In this document: positions 22,501-32,914 of the stretch, piece by piece
Layout: each line of letters begins with the position of its first letter
How positions within the stretch are numbered: position 1 is the first letter of the stretch
Source of the DNA: Eretmocerus hayati
Lineage: Eukaryota; Arthropoda; Insecta; Hymenoptera; Aphelinidae
Direction of reading: 5' to 3'
NCBI GenBank assembly: GCA_029851415.1
Contig: CM056742.1
Span: 79,164,748-79,228,747 of the forward strand
DNA length: 64,000 nucleotides
Notes under the pieces: generated by a model
The model's database searches: none
Told to the model about the DNA's origin: nothing
The model's input: only the letters and a program-made list of their open reading frames with translations
Translations under genes and position numbers: made by a program

Positions 22501-23109
22501 TTTGTATCTTTCACCTCAATATAGTGTATATATAAATATTGAGTTTCTTCCCTTTGGTCATCGACACCCCACGTAACAGTATCTTTGGGTGAAATTCTCC
22601 GATCCTCTGATTGCCGCAGTCAGAATTTTGGAATTCTGTCGAAATAACTAGCTATGCTACAATGTTCATTTTCAAATATGCAGCAATTCGGTTTCCCCGG
22701 GATTTGCGTCAATCTCCTCTCTTTCGATCTACAAAAGCCTGTTGAGTGCTTCCATGCGTTCTCCTGACATTCGCTTTATTCGGCTGTGGTACATCCTCCA
22801 GAGTGGATTCGGGGAAAATTCTAGAGTACACATTTTGACGTGTTCCGCTTCCTTGATTGCCTCGCTCAAAATTTTGAAATATTGCCCAAAAAGCCTTCTA
22901 AGTGGCCAAGAAACTCCAAAACTGACGTGTTTTGGAGAACTTATACCCTTGAATTTCTCATTGAGTATGCAATAGTTTCCATCCCCATCAGAATTTGCGT
23001 AAATATCTTTTCTTCGACATACAATAGCTTTTCGAGCGCTCCAAAGCGGTTTTTGGTTTCTCGAAGAGAGAGTATTGGATCGGTGCGGAAATTTTTCATA
23101 AAATTTTTT

Positions 23110-23240
23110 CGAGGTTCTCATTTTTCACCCCTCGATTCTATCCCTATCCAAATTAGAGTCAATCCATCTTACTCTGCTCGCCGAGATCTATGAAATTGTA
23201 CCCCTATACATTCCTTCCCTAATGCACAACGTTCTGTGTG
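23110..23240 (+). repeat. Dispersed repeat, related to 30397-30520
   Basis: Both places contain a CTCGATTC, CTC.TCGCCGA.ATCTATG, GTACCCCTATACA, TCCCT.AT.CA.AACG series in the same order and orientation, at roughly 70% identity by eye. The flank at 22790-22930 resembles 31300-31450 more weakly. No coding potential is seen across 22590-23720. Confidence 0.45.
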
Positions 23241-23726
23241 AATTTTTTTAAAGCACAGCATTTCCGTGTCCGTATGTATGTGTGTCTGTGTTGCCTCTCC
23301 ATTGTCACGCAATATTTCCTGGACCCTGCGACTTATCTTTATGAAACTTTGAGGGTTTGTTCTAAATTGATCAAGGATGAGCCCAGTCTCTTGACAGCTT
23401 CATACTCTTCATACTCTCTCTCTCCCACGGTGGATTGATTACCTAAAATGTATCATCATTTTCACACTATATTTGTTCAAATGACAAACCATCCAATATT
23501 CAGCATAAAGATATTTTGAATATCATTTTGGAGTATCCCCTGGTCATTCTAGACGAATTGATTAATACAGAACTAGCGATACTGCCTTGCTCGCCAACGC
23601 TTGCTAAGCTTCACTTTATTCGGAAAAATCGAAAGTTCTGCGATTTCTGGAAGTATTTTGAAATTTTCAGAAAGTCGATAAAGTCAGTTCCTAATATGCC
23701 TATTTACTACTGAGATTATCGATTAA

Positions 23727-24104
23727 GGCGATGCGGTCACCATGCACGCTGAAAGTTATTCCCACTTTTGCCCGATTCTCTTGCGATTTGAGTAAAAGAC
23801 GAGAACACTCGCGTTTATCATCATCTAGCTCGAGTTCGTCTTCTCATCGTTTCACCGGAATCGCAAGAGAATCGGGTAAGTGAGAATTACAATAAGCCTA
23901 TATTATAGGTTAGGAGGTGGCTGCGATCAAGTTATTCCCACTTTCATCCAATTCTTTTGCGATTTGAACTGAACGACGAGAAGACGAACTCAAGTTAGAT
24001 GATAGTGAGTATTCATCTTCTCGTCATCTAGTCCAAATTGCAAGAATCTCGGAGAAAAGTGGGAATAACTTCCTTCGTGCACGATACACGGTGACCGCAT
24101 CGCT
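23727..24104. mobile_element. Foldback MITE with TTAA target sites, copy 1
   Basis: The terminal inverted repeat is GGCGATGCGGTCACC on the left and its inverse on the right, with TTAA immediately outside each end (23723-23726 and 24105-24108), as for piggyBac-type insertion. The interior is itself palindromic, with several copies of a CGATTCTCTTGCGATTTGA-like block. There is no ORF. A second copy lies at 38870-39251. Confidence 0.7.
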
Positions 24105-24109
24105 TTAAT

Positions 24110-24868
24110 AGAAAAATTCTGACGCTAATAATAATTAAGGTCACGAGTTTTTCTAACAATCATTTTCAATATCATGGAAACACCCATTTTTGCGCCCCTA
24201 CTTTGATAGCTTTTCTCTGGGTTATGCGATATGGGCTATGAGTAATTTATACTCCAGAGATATTTGATTGTGAGATCTTCCCCAATACTCCTAAACACAT
24301 TCCTCCTAATACTCCTAACATTACAAAAATGAACATAATACTCCTAACATTACAAGAATAGAGTAGTAGATTTTTGGAACAATTATTGTGTTCAACAAAA
24401 GAGTCGAAAAATTCTCGTTCAACCGTTCAAAGTATATCAAACAAATTCATTCACAATTCTCACAACAATATTTTCATTCAAAATAGTTGAATATATCTCT
24501 TAGTGTCCATCTCAATCATTTTTTGAAGTGATTGTACCTGAGTGTTGATAATATTTATTAAGATATTTATACAAAGAGTTTCGACATTTCTATAATGGAG
24601 CATCCTAAAAATCTAAAGAAAAAATCCAGAATTCCTTACATGTTCTTCAGGATTTTATAAAGGTTCACTCACAAGATAGGAGCATCCGCAAAAAATAGCG
24701 AATGATTCCTCAAGTTCATTGAAGAAAAAACTTTACAATGTTCGGTGAGACTGTTGTTTTTACATTCTTCAAAAAACCATTTACTTACTTTTGAATTCAT
24801 CAATGGAGTTTTCAATCAATGTCAATTTTTCCAATTCCATTCAATCAGTTATCTCAAAAAAGACCATC
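24110..24868. other. AT-rich non-coding interval
   Basis: No gene or clear repeat is visible apart from a short tandem duplication of ATACTCCTAACATTACAA near 24310-24355. Confidence 0.4.
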
Positions 24869-25045
24869 GAATGAAATCCTAGTCGAGAGAAGATAAAGAA
24901 AGTGATGAGATGACTTGAAGATAACGAAAAGATAACTGAAAGATGAAAAGATAACCCAAAAATGGCATTTAGATAAAAAAATTATCGAAAGATACCTTTG
25001 AGATAAACTTAGATGATAAGATGGTCGGAGATCAATAAGTATTTA
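24869..25045 (+). repeat. AGATAA-rich module, copy 1 (pair with 29440-29630)
   Basis: AGATAAC/AGATAAA words occur many times, within a longer segment resembling 29440-29630 in the same orientation. The words match GATA-factor sites, but low-complexity expansion is an equally good explanation. Confidence 0.45.
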
Positions 25046-25101
25046 GATACACGCGGCATCGATTATCATAAAAGTCCTTAGAGGGAACTAACAGAAACAT
25101 A

Positions 25102-26329
25102 TAGGGTGTCCAAAGAGTAAGTACCCCCCAACCCCCATTTTTTTCAGAAATGGTTGGGAATCGGGAAAAACCCCGGAACACGTGTCCCCTTATTTTGAGA
25201 GGGACGTCCTATGGTGGCCTTGTTTTTCACCTTGAAGGTCATTTTCAAGGTCATTAGGAGATCAACTGGATTTTTAAAAATGAAAACACCTACTTTCGAC
25301 CTCGAATTCTAAAAGAACATGAAAAATGATAAAAGTTTCATTTGACCCGACTTGACCTTGGCAAGATGAATGGACGTCAGCACGGGTTGACGATAACCGC
25401 TGTCGCTTCAAGAAAGAGCATTTTATCGAAAAATGTTTGGGATAAAAGTTGTTCATGATCACAGTAGAAATGAGCTAATGACCTTGTTTCCGACCTTGGA
25501 GGTCATGTTCAAGGTCATTTGGAGGTCAACTCGATTTCTTCGAATAGAAACACCTGATGTCAGCTTCAAATTCTGAAAAAACATGAGAAAGGATGAAACG
25601 TTCGAAACTCTTTTTGACCTGACTTGGCGAGATGAATGGGAGTGAATATGACCTCCAAGGTCGGAAACAAGGTAATTAGGTCTCTTCTACTGTAATCATG
25701 AACAATTTCTATCCCAAACATGTTTCGATGAAATTCTCACTCTTGGAGTGACAACGCTGCCCGTCGACCCGTGCTGACCCCCATTCATCTCGCCAAGGTC
25801 AAGTCGGGTCAAAAAAAGTTTCGAACGTTTAATTACTCCTCTGGCTTTTTCAGAATTCGAGGTTAAAATTAGGCGTTTCTATTCGAAAAAATCGAGGTGA
25901 CCTTCAAATGACCTTGAAAATGACCTCCAAGGTCGGAAACAAAGTGATTAGCTCTTTTCTACTGTGATCACGAACAACTTCTATCCCCAACATTTTTCGA
26001 TGAAATGCTCACTCTTGGAGCCACAGCGGTTACCGTCAACCCGTGCTGACTTTCATTCATCTCGCCAAGGTCAAGTCTGGTAAAAAAGAGTTTTAAACAA
26101 AAGTTTCATCATTTTTTATGTTCTTTCAGAATTCGAGGTCGAAAGTAGGTGTTTCAATTAAAAAAAATCCAGTTGACCTCCGGATGACCTTGAAAATGAC
26201 CTTCAAGGTAAAAACAAGGCCACCATCGGATGTCCCCCTGAAATGAGGGGACACGTGTTCCGGGGTTTTTCCCGATTTCCAACCATTTCTGAAAAAAGGG
26301 GGGGGGGTACTTACTTTTCGGGCACCCTG
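25102..26329. mobile_element. Foldback MITE, Tc1/mariner-like ends
   Basis: Outer ends read AGGGTGTCC on the left and the inverse CAGGGTGCCC on the right, flanked by TA on both sides. The arms (about 600 bases each) are inverted copies sharing GTAAGTACCCCCC, GGTTGG.AATCGGG, ACGTGTCCCCT and repeated AAGGTCATTTTCAAGGTCA-like blocks. There is no ORF. TA target duplication and the terminal sequence suggest mobilisation by a Tc1/mariner transposase; this is inference. Confidence 0.7.
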
Positions 26330-26760
26330 TATATGAAGCTAAAGCGTCGAGTAGGGCCAGTCTGTCTCACCTCATCGTAAGGTGAAGTCGATGCCGCTTC
26401 TGATGATTGAGGAGTTAACTCGAGAGCCAACCCGTAAGAGATATAGGTTCAATCGGGGGATATCACAGGAAGGTTCATAGGTAAGTAATCAAAAATAAAA
26501 CATTGAATACTTATTTAATATTATATGAAAAGTTCAAACTAACACACTCACTTTTACTCACTCATATGAACACACATAGTTACAGACAAACACACACACA
26601 CTAATTCGCGCTCATTCATTCACTTACGAATATAATTATCACACAATCTCACCAACACCAACAAGTTGAATCATCACATCGAATATAATATAACTCTTAT
26701 GTTATTCAATTTCAGAATATAGATCAGTAGACAATCCACAAGCAGCTGATCATTCAAAGG

Positions 26761-27201
26761 ATGACAAATAATGACTTTGCCACTGGAACTGTCAAGAGAC
26801 ACATTAAAAGGCTGCACTGGTAAGTTATTATAATAACATTCAAATGATCAATGATTATCGATATAGAATATATTTTAATTATTAAGTATGTGATAACTCT
26901 TCCAACACATACTCAATCATCCAACCTTCTATACATGCACATACACAAACAATTTCAATATTCAATATCTATACATACAACCTCCCTCATAATTCCATGA
27001 GACACAGACATACACACACATATACACTTATGCACACAAACAAATTCAATCATATAATTATAGAAAAATAATCCGATATAATGATTTTTTTTATCCTACA
27101 GCACCTTCAAGGGCGAGAAGGACTGTATCTCGCCAACCAATTGGATAATTCAACTCAACAGGGAATCAAAGAGCAATTACGATGCCATCGTTGTTAAATA
27201 G
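26761..27201 (+). CDS. Possible two-coding-exon small gene (52 residues), function unknown
   Basis: Coding exons would be 26761-26819 and 27102-27201. The donor at 26820 reads CACTG/GTAAGT and the acceptor at 27101 follows a long T tract (TTTTTTTTATCCTACAG). The split codon joins in phase 2 and stays open to TAG at 27199-27201. A non-coding first exon may end at 26480 (GTAAGT donor), with the acceptor TTTCAG at 26715 starting exon two, which has an in-frame TAG at 26728-26730 before the ATG. The product begins M-T-N-N-D-F-A-T-G and is basic in its first half, with two cysteines and no hydrophobic signal. I recognise no family. Good splice sites with matched phase favour a real gene, but the short length leaves doubt. 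Confidence 0.35.
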
Positions 27202-27209
27202 AAGACGTA

Positions 27210-28180
27210 CTCCAGGTGATTCCAAAAAATTTAATAATATTTAATCAAGGTGTTATCAAATTTATCTTTATACTATTTCTTAGATATTATGAAAATTCTT
27301 CAAAATTGCAGTAAAGAATATGTTCATTGAATAATCTAATAAAATTCAGCAGAGATGGGACATTTGCCCATCTCTTCCCTCTCGTCTCCTTTCGTTTCAT
27401 AGGTTTAATTAGAATAAACTTCCAAATAATTTTAAGATGACTTGAAAAAGAGGATATCATGATTTTTCTGAGGTTCAACAAAATCCAATTCATTTACTTT
27501 TCAATTTCGACGATTTCAATTGATTGCAAAATCATAATTATCTTAGAATCAGAACCATGACGATAGGACAGAGTTTCCAAAAATGAGTAAACTCAACATC
27601 ACAATAGAATTTTTCTTGATAATAAACGACGTGACTCCCACGTACAAAGAATCCAATACTTGGCTATCGCCTGCGGTAGGGTGCCTCACAAAAGTGCTGA
27701 GGTAATGTCAAGGATTCGGTGTTCTTATTAGCTGACTGACGGATCCCATCAAAGAATTTCCGACCAACTGAATCCCTACATTTCTGAGTCATTCTACACA
27801 GAACCCTGAAAGGTGCCCTGTTAGTAAATGACTCATCCATAGATTTGTATATTCTTTTGGAAGTAAAATTCTGAGCTACGAACAAACATACTCTGACTGC
27901 ATCATTCAATAATCAATAAATGAACAAAATAGAAGAAAAATTCCCCCCGTAATAACTTTTAGATGATTTTGCAATCAATTCAGATCGCAGTGAGAGATCA
28001 AATTTTTCCTTGTTTCCATCATACTGGATCCATAATGAATAACAAATATTATCAAACTTTCAACATCTATTGTTGCAGAATGGACTTACACTAAACAACA
28101 ATGAGAGACCCTCATACAACCACATTGATAACATAAAACAAACAATCACATCAATTACGACTACCACACTTCGATTCTGC
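27210..28180. other. Non-coding interval with one unassigned minus-strand ORF
   Basis: Only an 81-residue minus-strand open frame at 27664-27909 stands out. It has four cysteines and no recognisable motif, and I do not call it a gene. The rest is AT-rich. Confidence 0.3.
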
Positions 28181-28182
28181 AC

Positions 28183-28615
28183 TGATGATAACGTTGCGGT
28201 GACTCGCCTAGGCCATGGTTCAAGAGTGACTAACTTCGCTGAGAGCAACCGAAGCAAAAAATCCACAACAATCTGCCCAACACTACACTCTTTACATATA
28301 GACCATAATGCAAACATTTCATTACAACTGTTACTACTAAGACACCAACATTACACTGGTGATGACGTTGCGGTGACTCGCCTAGGCTATGGCTCAAGAG
28401 TGATTAACTCCGCTGAAAGCGACCGAAGCGAAAAATCCACAACAAACTCATCATGATTACAATTTATACATGTAGACCACGATGCAAACATTTCATCACA
28501 ACTATTAAGACACTAATTTTACACTGATGATGACGTTGCGATGACTCGCCTAGGCCATTGTTCAAGAGTGATTAACTCCGCTGAGAGCGACCGAAGCGGA
28601 AAATTCAAAACAAAT
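28183..28615 (+). repeat. Three tandem units of about 170 bases with a conserved, foldable core
   Basis: ACGTTGCGGTGACTCGCCTA starts at 28191 and 28365, and a one-base variant at 28533 (periods 174 and 168). About 80 bases after each start are strongly conserved (through GACCGAAGCG), while the AT-rich linkers vary. In the core, GCGG and CTC can pair with GAG and CCGC downstream, and CCGCT with AGCGG. Confidence 0.7.
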
Positions 28616-28809
28616 TCATCAACACTTCACACACAACACAATAACACAATTGAAACAGTATAACAGACAAGCTAACAATTTCTATAATGCAACAATAGGA
28701 GTTTCATTCATATTCATCAATATCATCATTCCAGATGATTATCGAATTTTTTATGTGTATTCGATACATAGTTGGAAAAATATCCAACAATCAACTACTT
28801 TCATAGTCA

Positions 28810-29205
28810 AACCACTAGAAATTTCACTCAAAAATCATCAGTTTCTCATAGTCGAACAATAATAGCTTCGAAAAATTACTTGATGAATGAAGAAAACGAT
28901 TTTATTCAAATATTAGCTGAAAATTGAAAATTCATAGCAAAATCACTAGAAATTTCAATGAAGAATCATCGATTTCTCAGAGTCGAACAATAGTAGCGTT
29001 GAAAAATTATTTGATGAATGAAGAAAACGATTTTATTCGAATATGAGCTGAAAATTGAAAATTCATGTTAAAATCACTAGAAATTTCAATAAGAAATCAG
29101 CAGTTGCTCATAGTCGAACAATAACAGCTTGTGTAGATTACATGATAAATGAAGAAGTCATTCAAATCTTAGGTGAAAATTAAAAATATAATGGACAATT
29201 AAACA
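28810..29205 (+). repeat. 131-base tandem repeat, three units
   Basis: CACTAGAAATTT recurs at 28813, 28944 and 29075. Units share CATAGTCGAACAATA, TTGATGAATGAAGAAAACGA and GCTGAAAATTGAAAATTC; the third unit is more diverged. No ORF spans the array. Confidence 0.75.
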
Positions 29206-29439
29206 AATAATGGATAATGAAAAAAAATCATCAAGAAACGACGAACTAACTCAAAGATTTAAAAAATAGTAATTCCTCACGATTGGATGATACTATCTTT
29301 GAATGAAGATTGAAAAAACCTTCTCTAATGAATTACATAGTACATAAAAAATAAATTACATTAACATGATACCTAAAAGATGAGAATAGAGGAAAATTAC
29401 TCGAGAAAGTAAAACCAACCGAGAAAGCAAAGTAGAAAT

Positions 29440-29630
29440 AATCAAAAAGCGACGAAATAACTTGAAGACAACTATAAGATAACTAAAAAAATGAGAAGAT
29501 AATAAAAAGATAACGTTCAGATAAAAAGATAATCAATAGATAACTTTAAGATGATCCTAGATTATCTGAGATGATCTTAGATGAAACATAAACTTAGATA
29601 ATGAGTCTTTGGATATTCACGACACATAAG
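29440..29630 (+). repeat. AGATAA-rich module, copy 2
   Basis: Equivalent of 24869-25045, same orientation, with AGATAAC/AGATAAT words and a similar lead-in (AACTTGAAGA). It is followed by low-complexity DNA and an 18-base poly-G run near 29720. Confidence 0.45.
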
Positions 29631-29811
29631 GTCTATTGTCGCTCTTATAAACCAAATCCATATTTTTTCCGTTAAGTTGGCGGCCCTGCTTACGATTTTA
29701 CGTTGGCATCCTTGCTCGGGGGGGGGGGGGGGGGGTCCGGACAGACGGGATTTTGCCCGCGGCTTGATTATGTTAAAATTTTCATAAGAATTTCCATTTT
29801 CACAAAAAAAA

Positions 29812-30200
29812 TTGTTTTTTGCAACTGTGTGCGCGAAGTTGTAAAAAAATGAGACTTCTCTTCATTATTTACAGTGCGAGAAGTAATGCGTGAATGACTT
29901 CTCGCACAGTTTTACATTTACGCACTGGTGAAGTGTGCGTAAATGTAACTTCTCGCTCTAATGCATTTGCATTCACGCACAGTTCCAAAATATGATGTCA
30001 CGTCATCCCTCTGAATTTGGCCTTTCTTGAAAACTTCGTTCTCAAGACGATCTTGCTCGGACAGTGGTGCATTTAATTACGACTTCGCGCACAGTTGCAA
30101 AAAATAGTATACGCAACACGTGCGAGAAGTTTCCGCACTCGTTTGGCAACTTGTGCGGAAATTGACCTTCTCGCACTTGTTGCGTAATATACTATTTCTT
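29812..30200. repeat. Cluster of nested hairpins sharing GTGCGAGAAG / CTTCTCGCAC
   Basis: An outer inverted repeat (about 29815-29843 with 30079-30105, containing GCGCACAGTTGCAAAAAA) encloses GTGCGAGAAGT/ACTTCTCGCAC (29875-29910) and TTACATTTACGCAC/GTGCGTAAATGTAA (29914-29951). A separate near-perfect palindrome at about 30106-30194 contains CGCAAC, GTGCGAGAAG and TTCCGCAC with their inverses in order. These look like small foldback elements. Confidence 0.65.
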
Positions 30201-30209
30201 CACCTTCTA

Positions 30210-32640
30210 TGTCACTCAAAATTTGGCGAACACCTCCATGGATCTCTCTCAAATTTTGAGGCATTATTCTATTTTTTTGGGCAATGGGCCCTGTCATTTT
30301 TGAACATCTTTCGCCGATTCATATTGACACAGATGATGTTTCTCACGTAAATTTGATCTTTTTGCCTAAATTCTTCCATGAAAATCCTTCGAATTCCTCA
30401 TCTTTTACCTCTCGATTCCACATCCACCCGAATGGAGATAAGTTTACCTTATACTCCTCGCCGAAATCTATGGAAGAGTACCCCTATACAATCAGTCCCT
30501 GATACATAACGCTGTCTGTAAAGTATGCTAAACCACACCTTGTATATGTTCTTATATATGTAAGTGAAAATGTTCTCTTCCTATTTGTCATCTTATCTGT
30601 CCCAACCCTCCTTCAATCCTCATGAAAGTTCAGGAGTTTGTTCTCAATCTATAATCAATGTCCCCATTCTACTATCATCTCCTCGCTTCCAATACTCCTT
30701 ATTTCTTATCCAATCAATCAATATAAATTCAAAATTATCTTTGAACGATATTCGTATGAACGCTTCAGTATCCAATGTTTAGCATGTAAATCTTTCTCTC
30801 GTCGACGCGGCATATTTGTTTGCATCCTCAATCGATTCGTGAACACCTAACTTTGATTAGAATTTCTATTTTCCAAAAAAATTTTTCGATCATCCGAAAA
30901 AAAATTCTATGATTCTCCATTCCTCAATCAACACTAGTCCCTTCTAGAATTTACAGTCGTATCCTAAGACTCTATGCTCACTTCAGTGTAACAACAGATT
31001 AAATGATATTTTGAACCAATATTAATAACTTCTAACCTCATAGCGCATCATAAACTCTCGTCAGTTTAATTTTCTTACTTTGAATTTCACCCAATGAATG
31101 ATCAAATCGGAGAATACGAAGGTACCAATAACTCCCTCCCTTTCGATGTTAAAATGAAGGAAACGACAAAAATTGGATTTGGATTTGGAGCTATGTACAA
31201 TGATAATTGATACAATTTCCCACGAAATTAAATATTTGAATAATCCACAGGGATCGAGGAAGCATTCTGCAAATTTTTTTTTGCAGTGTATTTTGCTTGT
31301 GCTCCATTCAACTGTTGCCAGCTTTCAGGGGAGATTCAGAAAAGAGTGTTGAAGCACACATTTCGACGTGAAATTCGTCGCTCGTCCGATTGTCACATTG
31401 AAAACTTCGGAATTCGAGGAAAAGCCCTCGAAATAGCTTAAAACCTCCAAAGAATGGCTTTTTCAGAGACACTGGCTGTATTCTTGGATTTGTATTCAAA
31501 ATTACAACAACCTTTTACTCCATTAAAATTTGCATCAATTGCTTTCCGTCCGAGTAGGACCAATATTACCTCATTTCCTGGGCGAATCTCACCTTCTCAT
31601 GACAGTCCTAATCGCATGAGTTTAGGAAGCCGCTTGCGAGGGGAAATATTAAGATTCTGCATGACGAAACTTACGATTGTTCGCCCTCGAACTGCCCGAA
31701 ATCACACATTTTCGGGATGATGATAATTGCCGAATGATCCGCGGGGAGGGAATGAGTGTGCGTCGTATATTTTCCCATACATGTACAACCTGAGTATTAC
31801 TCCAATCTTGAAATGTATTTGCAAGCAACACGCGACTCATAGAAAAAGACTATTCCGAAAATGAGATCTTCAGGAGGTTAAATATGTGCGTTTCACACAA
31901 TCGAAGATTAAAGATGCATAGAGTTCATCATGCCTGTGCCGTGACACTTGAAGTGAGACTGCAGAGCGAGCCACAAAAACATCTGTTAATTCTCCAAGTC
32001 CTGAAATGTCAAAAAAATGTAAGATTGATGTGCAGTGATTTCGGAATTCTCTCGAAGTCAGACCCAATACCCTCGTATGCATTCCGCTTCTATTTTCGCG
32101 ATAATGCTTAGAAATTGTAATCATTTTTCGAGGGTTTCCAACAATCCCCCAATTACTGAACGTGATGTCACACGCCAGGGATACTCTCTCCTCCCATGGC
32201 CCATTCCATCAGATTTAGCCACGCTACCTCCCCCTGTAGCCAGAAGTCATTGACGGATGGTTCTTCATCTCCGACAAATTCGTCATGGAGAGAAAATCAT
32301 ACAAACTTCTGCCAAGGATCAGTTTTTTAGAAATCGGATCACCTAGGAATCGAGTTCTCACGTGGATCGATTCGGAATTGGGATTTGTTCTCTACGTTCT
32401 TGCTGGGACTGGAGATGACGTGGGATTTCCGGACCCTCACTCAGATTTTCTCGATCCGCTCTCCTTCGAGATTATTTATTCCAAAAGAACACTGATCTTT
32501 TGCTGTACCAAAGGGAAGCGGTCATGGGAGGGTTCAGAATCAAATTTTCACATCAGTCTCCTATGAGGCTTATCAAACAATAGACTAGGGAGCTTCAGCG
32601 GATCAGATTTCCGCTCATTGGATGACGGACAGAGTATCTG
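30210..32640. other. Non-coding interval with dispersed repeat
   Basis: Contains the 30397-30520 repeat noted above and otherwise no recognisable gene. The small ORFs on both strands show no family motif. The minus-strand AATAAA (plus TTTATT at 32475-32480) lies in the expected 3' region of the PSMA3 exon. Confidence 0.4.
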
Positions 32641-32645
32641 ATGGT

Positions 32646-32914
32646 TCACATTTCTTCTGTTTCACTGTCAGAATCTTCATTTAAGGACTGTCGAGCTTTC
32701 ATCTCTGCTTCTACTTTGATATTAGCTGGTATCCGTTCATGCTTTCCATGTGTATTCTCACCGACCCAACTCATTTCAAGCTCAAACTGTTTGTCTTTCA
32801 ATTCATCGTGAACAAGATATATTATACGAGCTGCTTCTTTAACGATCTCTTTAGGATCCATTGTACTCAGTTTTAGTTTTTCGATTTCTGTCTTCGCCGA
32901 TTGTTTGGCTTTAC
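32646..32914 (-). CDS. PSMA3: Proteasome subunit alpha type-3 (alpha7), last coding exon
   Basis: On the minus strand TTGCAG at 32915-32920 is followed by an open exon of 88 residues ending in an acidic tail (D-S-D-S-E-T-E-E-M) and TGA. Recognisable features are G-K-A-K-Q with A-K-T-E-I-E-K-L, E-A-A-R-I-I-Y-L-V-H-D-E, then K-D-K-Q-F-E-L-E and S-W-V-G. These match the C-terminal helices and acidic tail of the 20S core alpha7/PSMA3 subunit, a structural ring protein that gates substrate entry. The intron phase is 1, splitting the Gly codon. I could not find upstream exons within the next several kilobases of minus strand, so either the preceding intron is very long or this is a displaced fragment. 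The frame shows no damage. Confidence 0.82.

Noticed and set aside
18163..22586. A complete LTR retrotransposon bracketed by the CCCACGTAACAGT segments
   Set aside because: Only the last 60 bases match; no paired LTR starts, primer site or pol domains are visible.
26521..27070. CA/ACAC-rich stretches as regulatory elements
   Set aside because: They look like ordinary low-complexity intron sequence.
28191..28615. CTGATGA...GAAA in the 170-base repeats as a hammerhead ribozyme
   Set aside because: The distance between the two core parts is too long, and no stem I/III closes around them.
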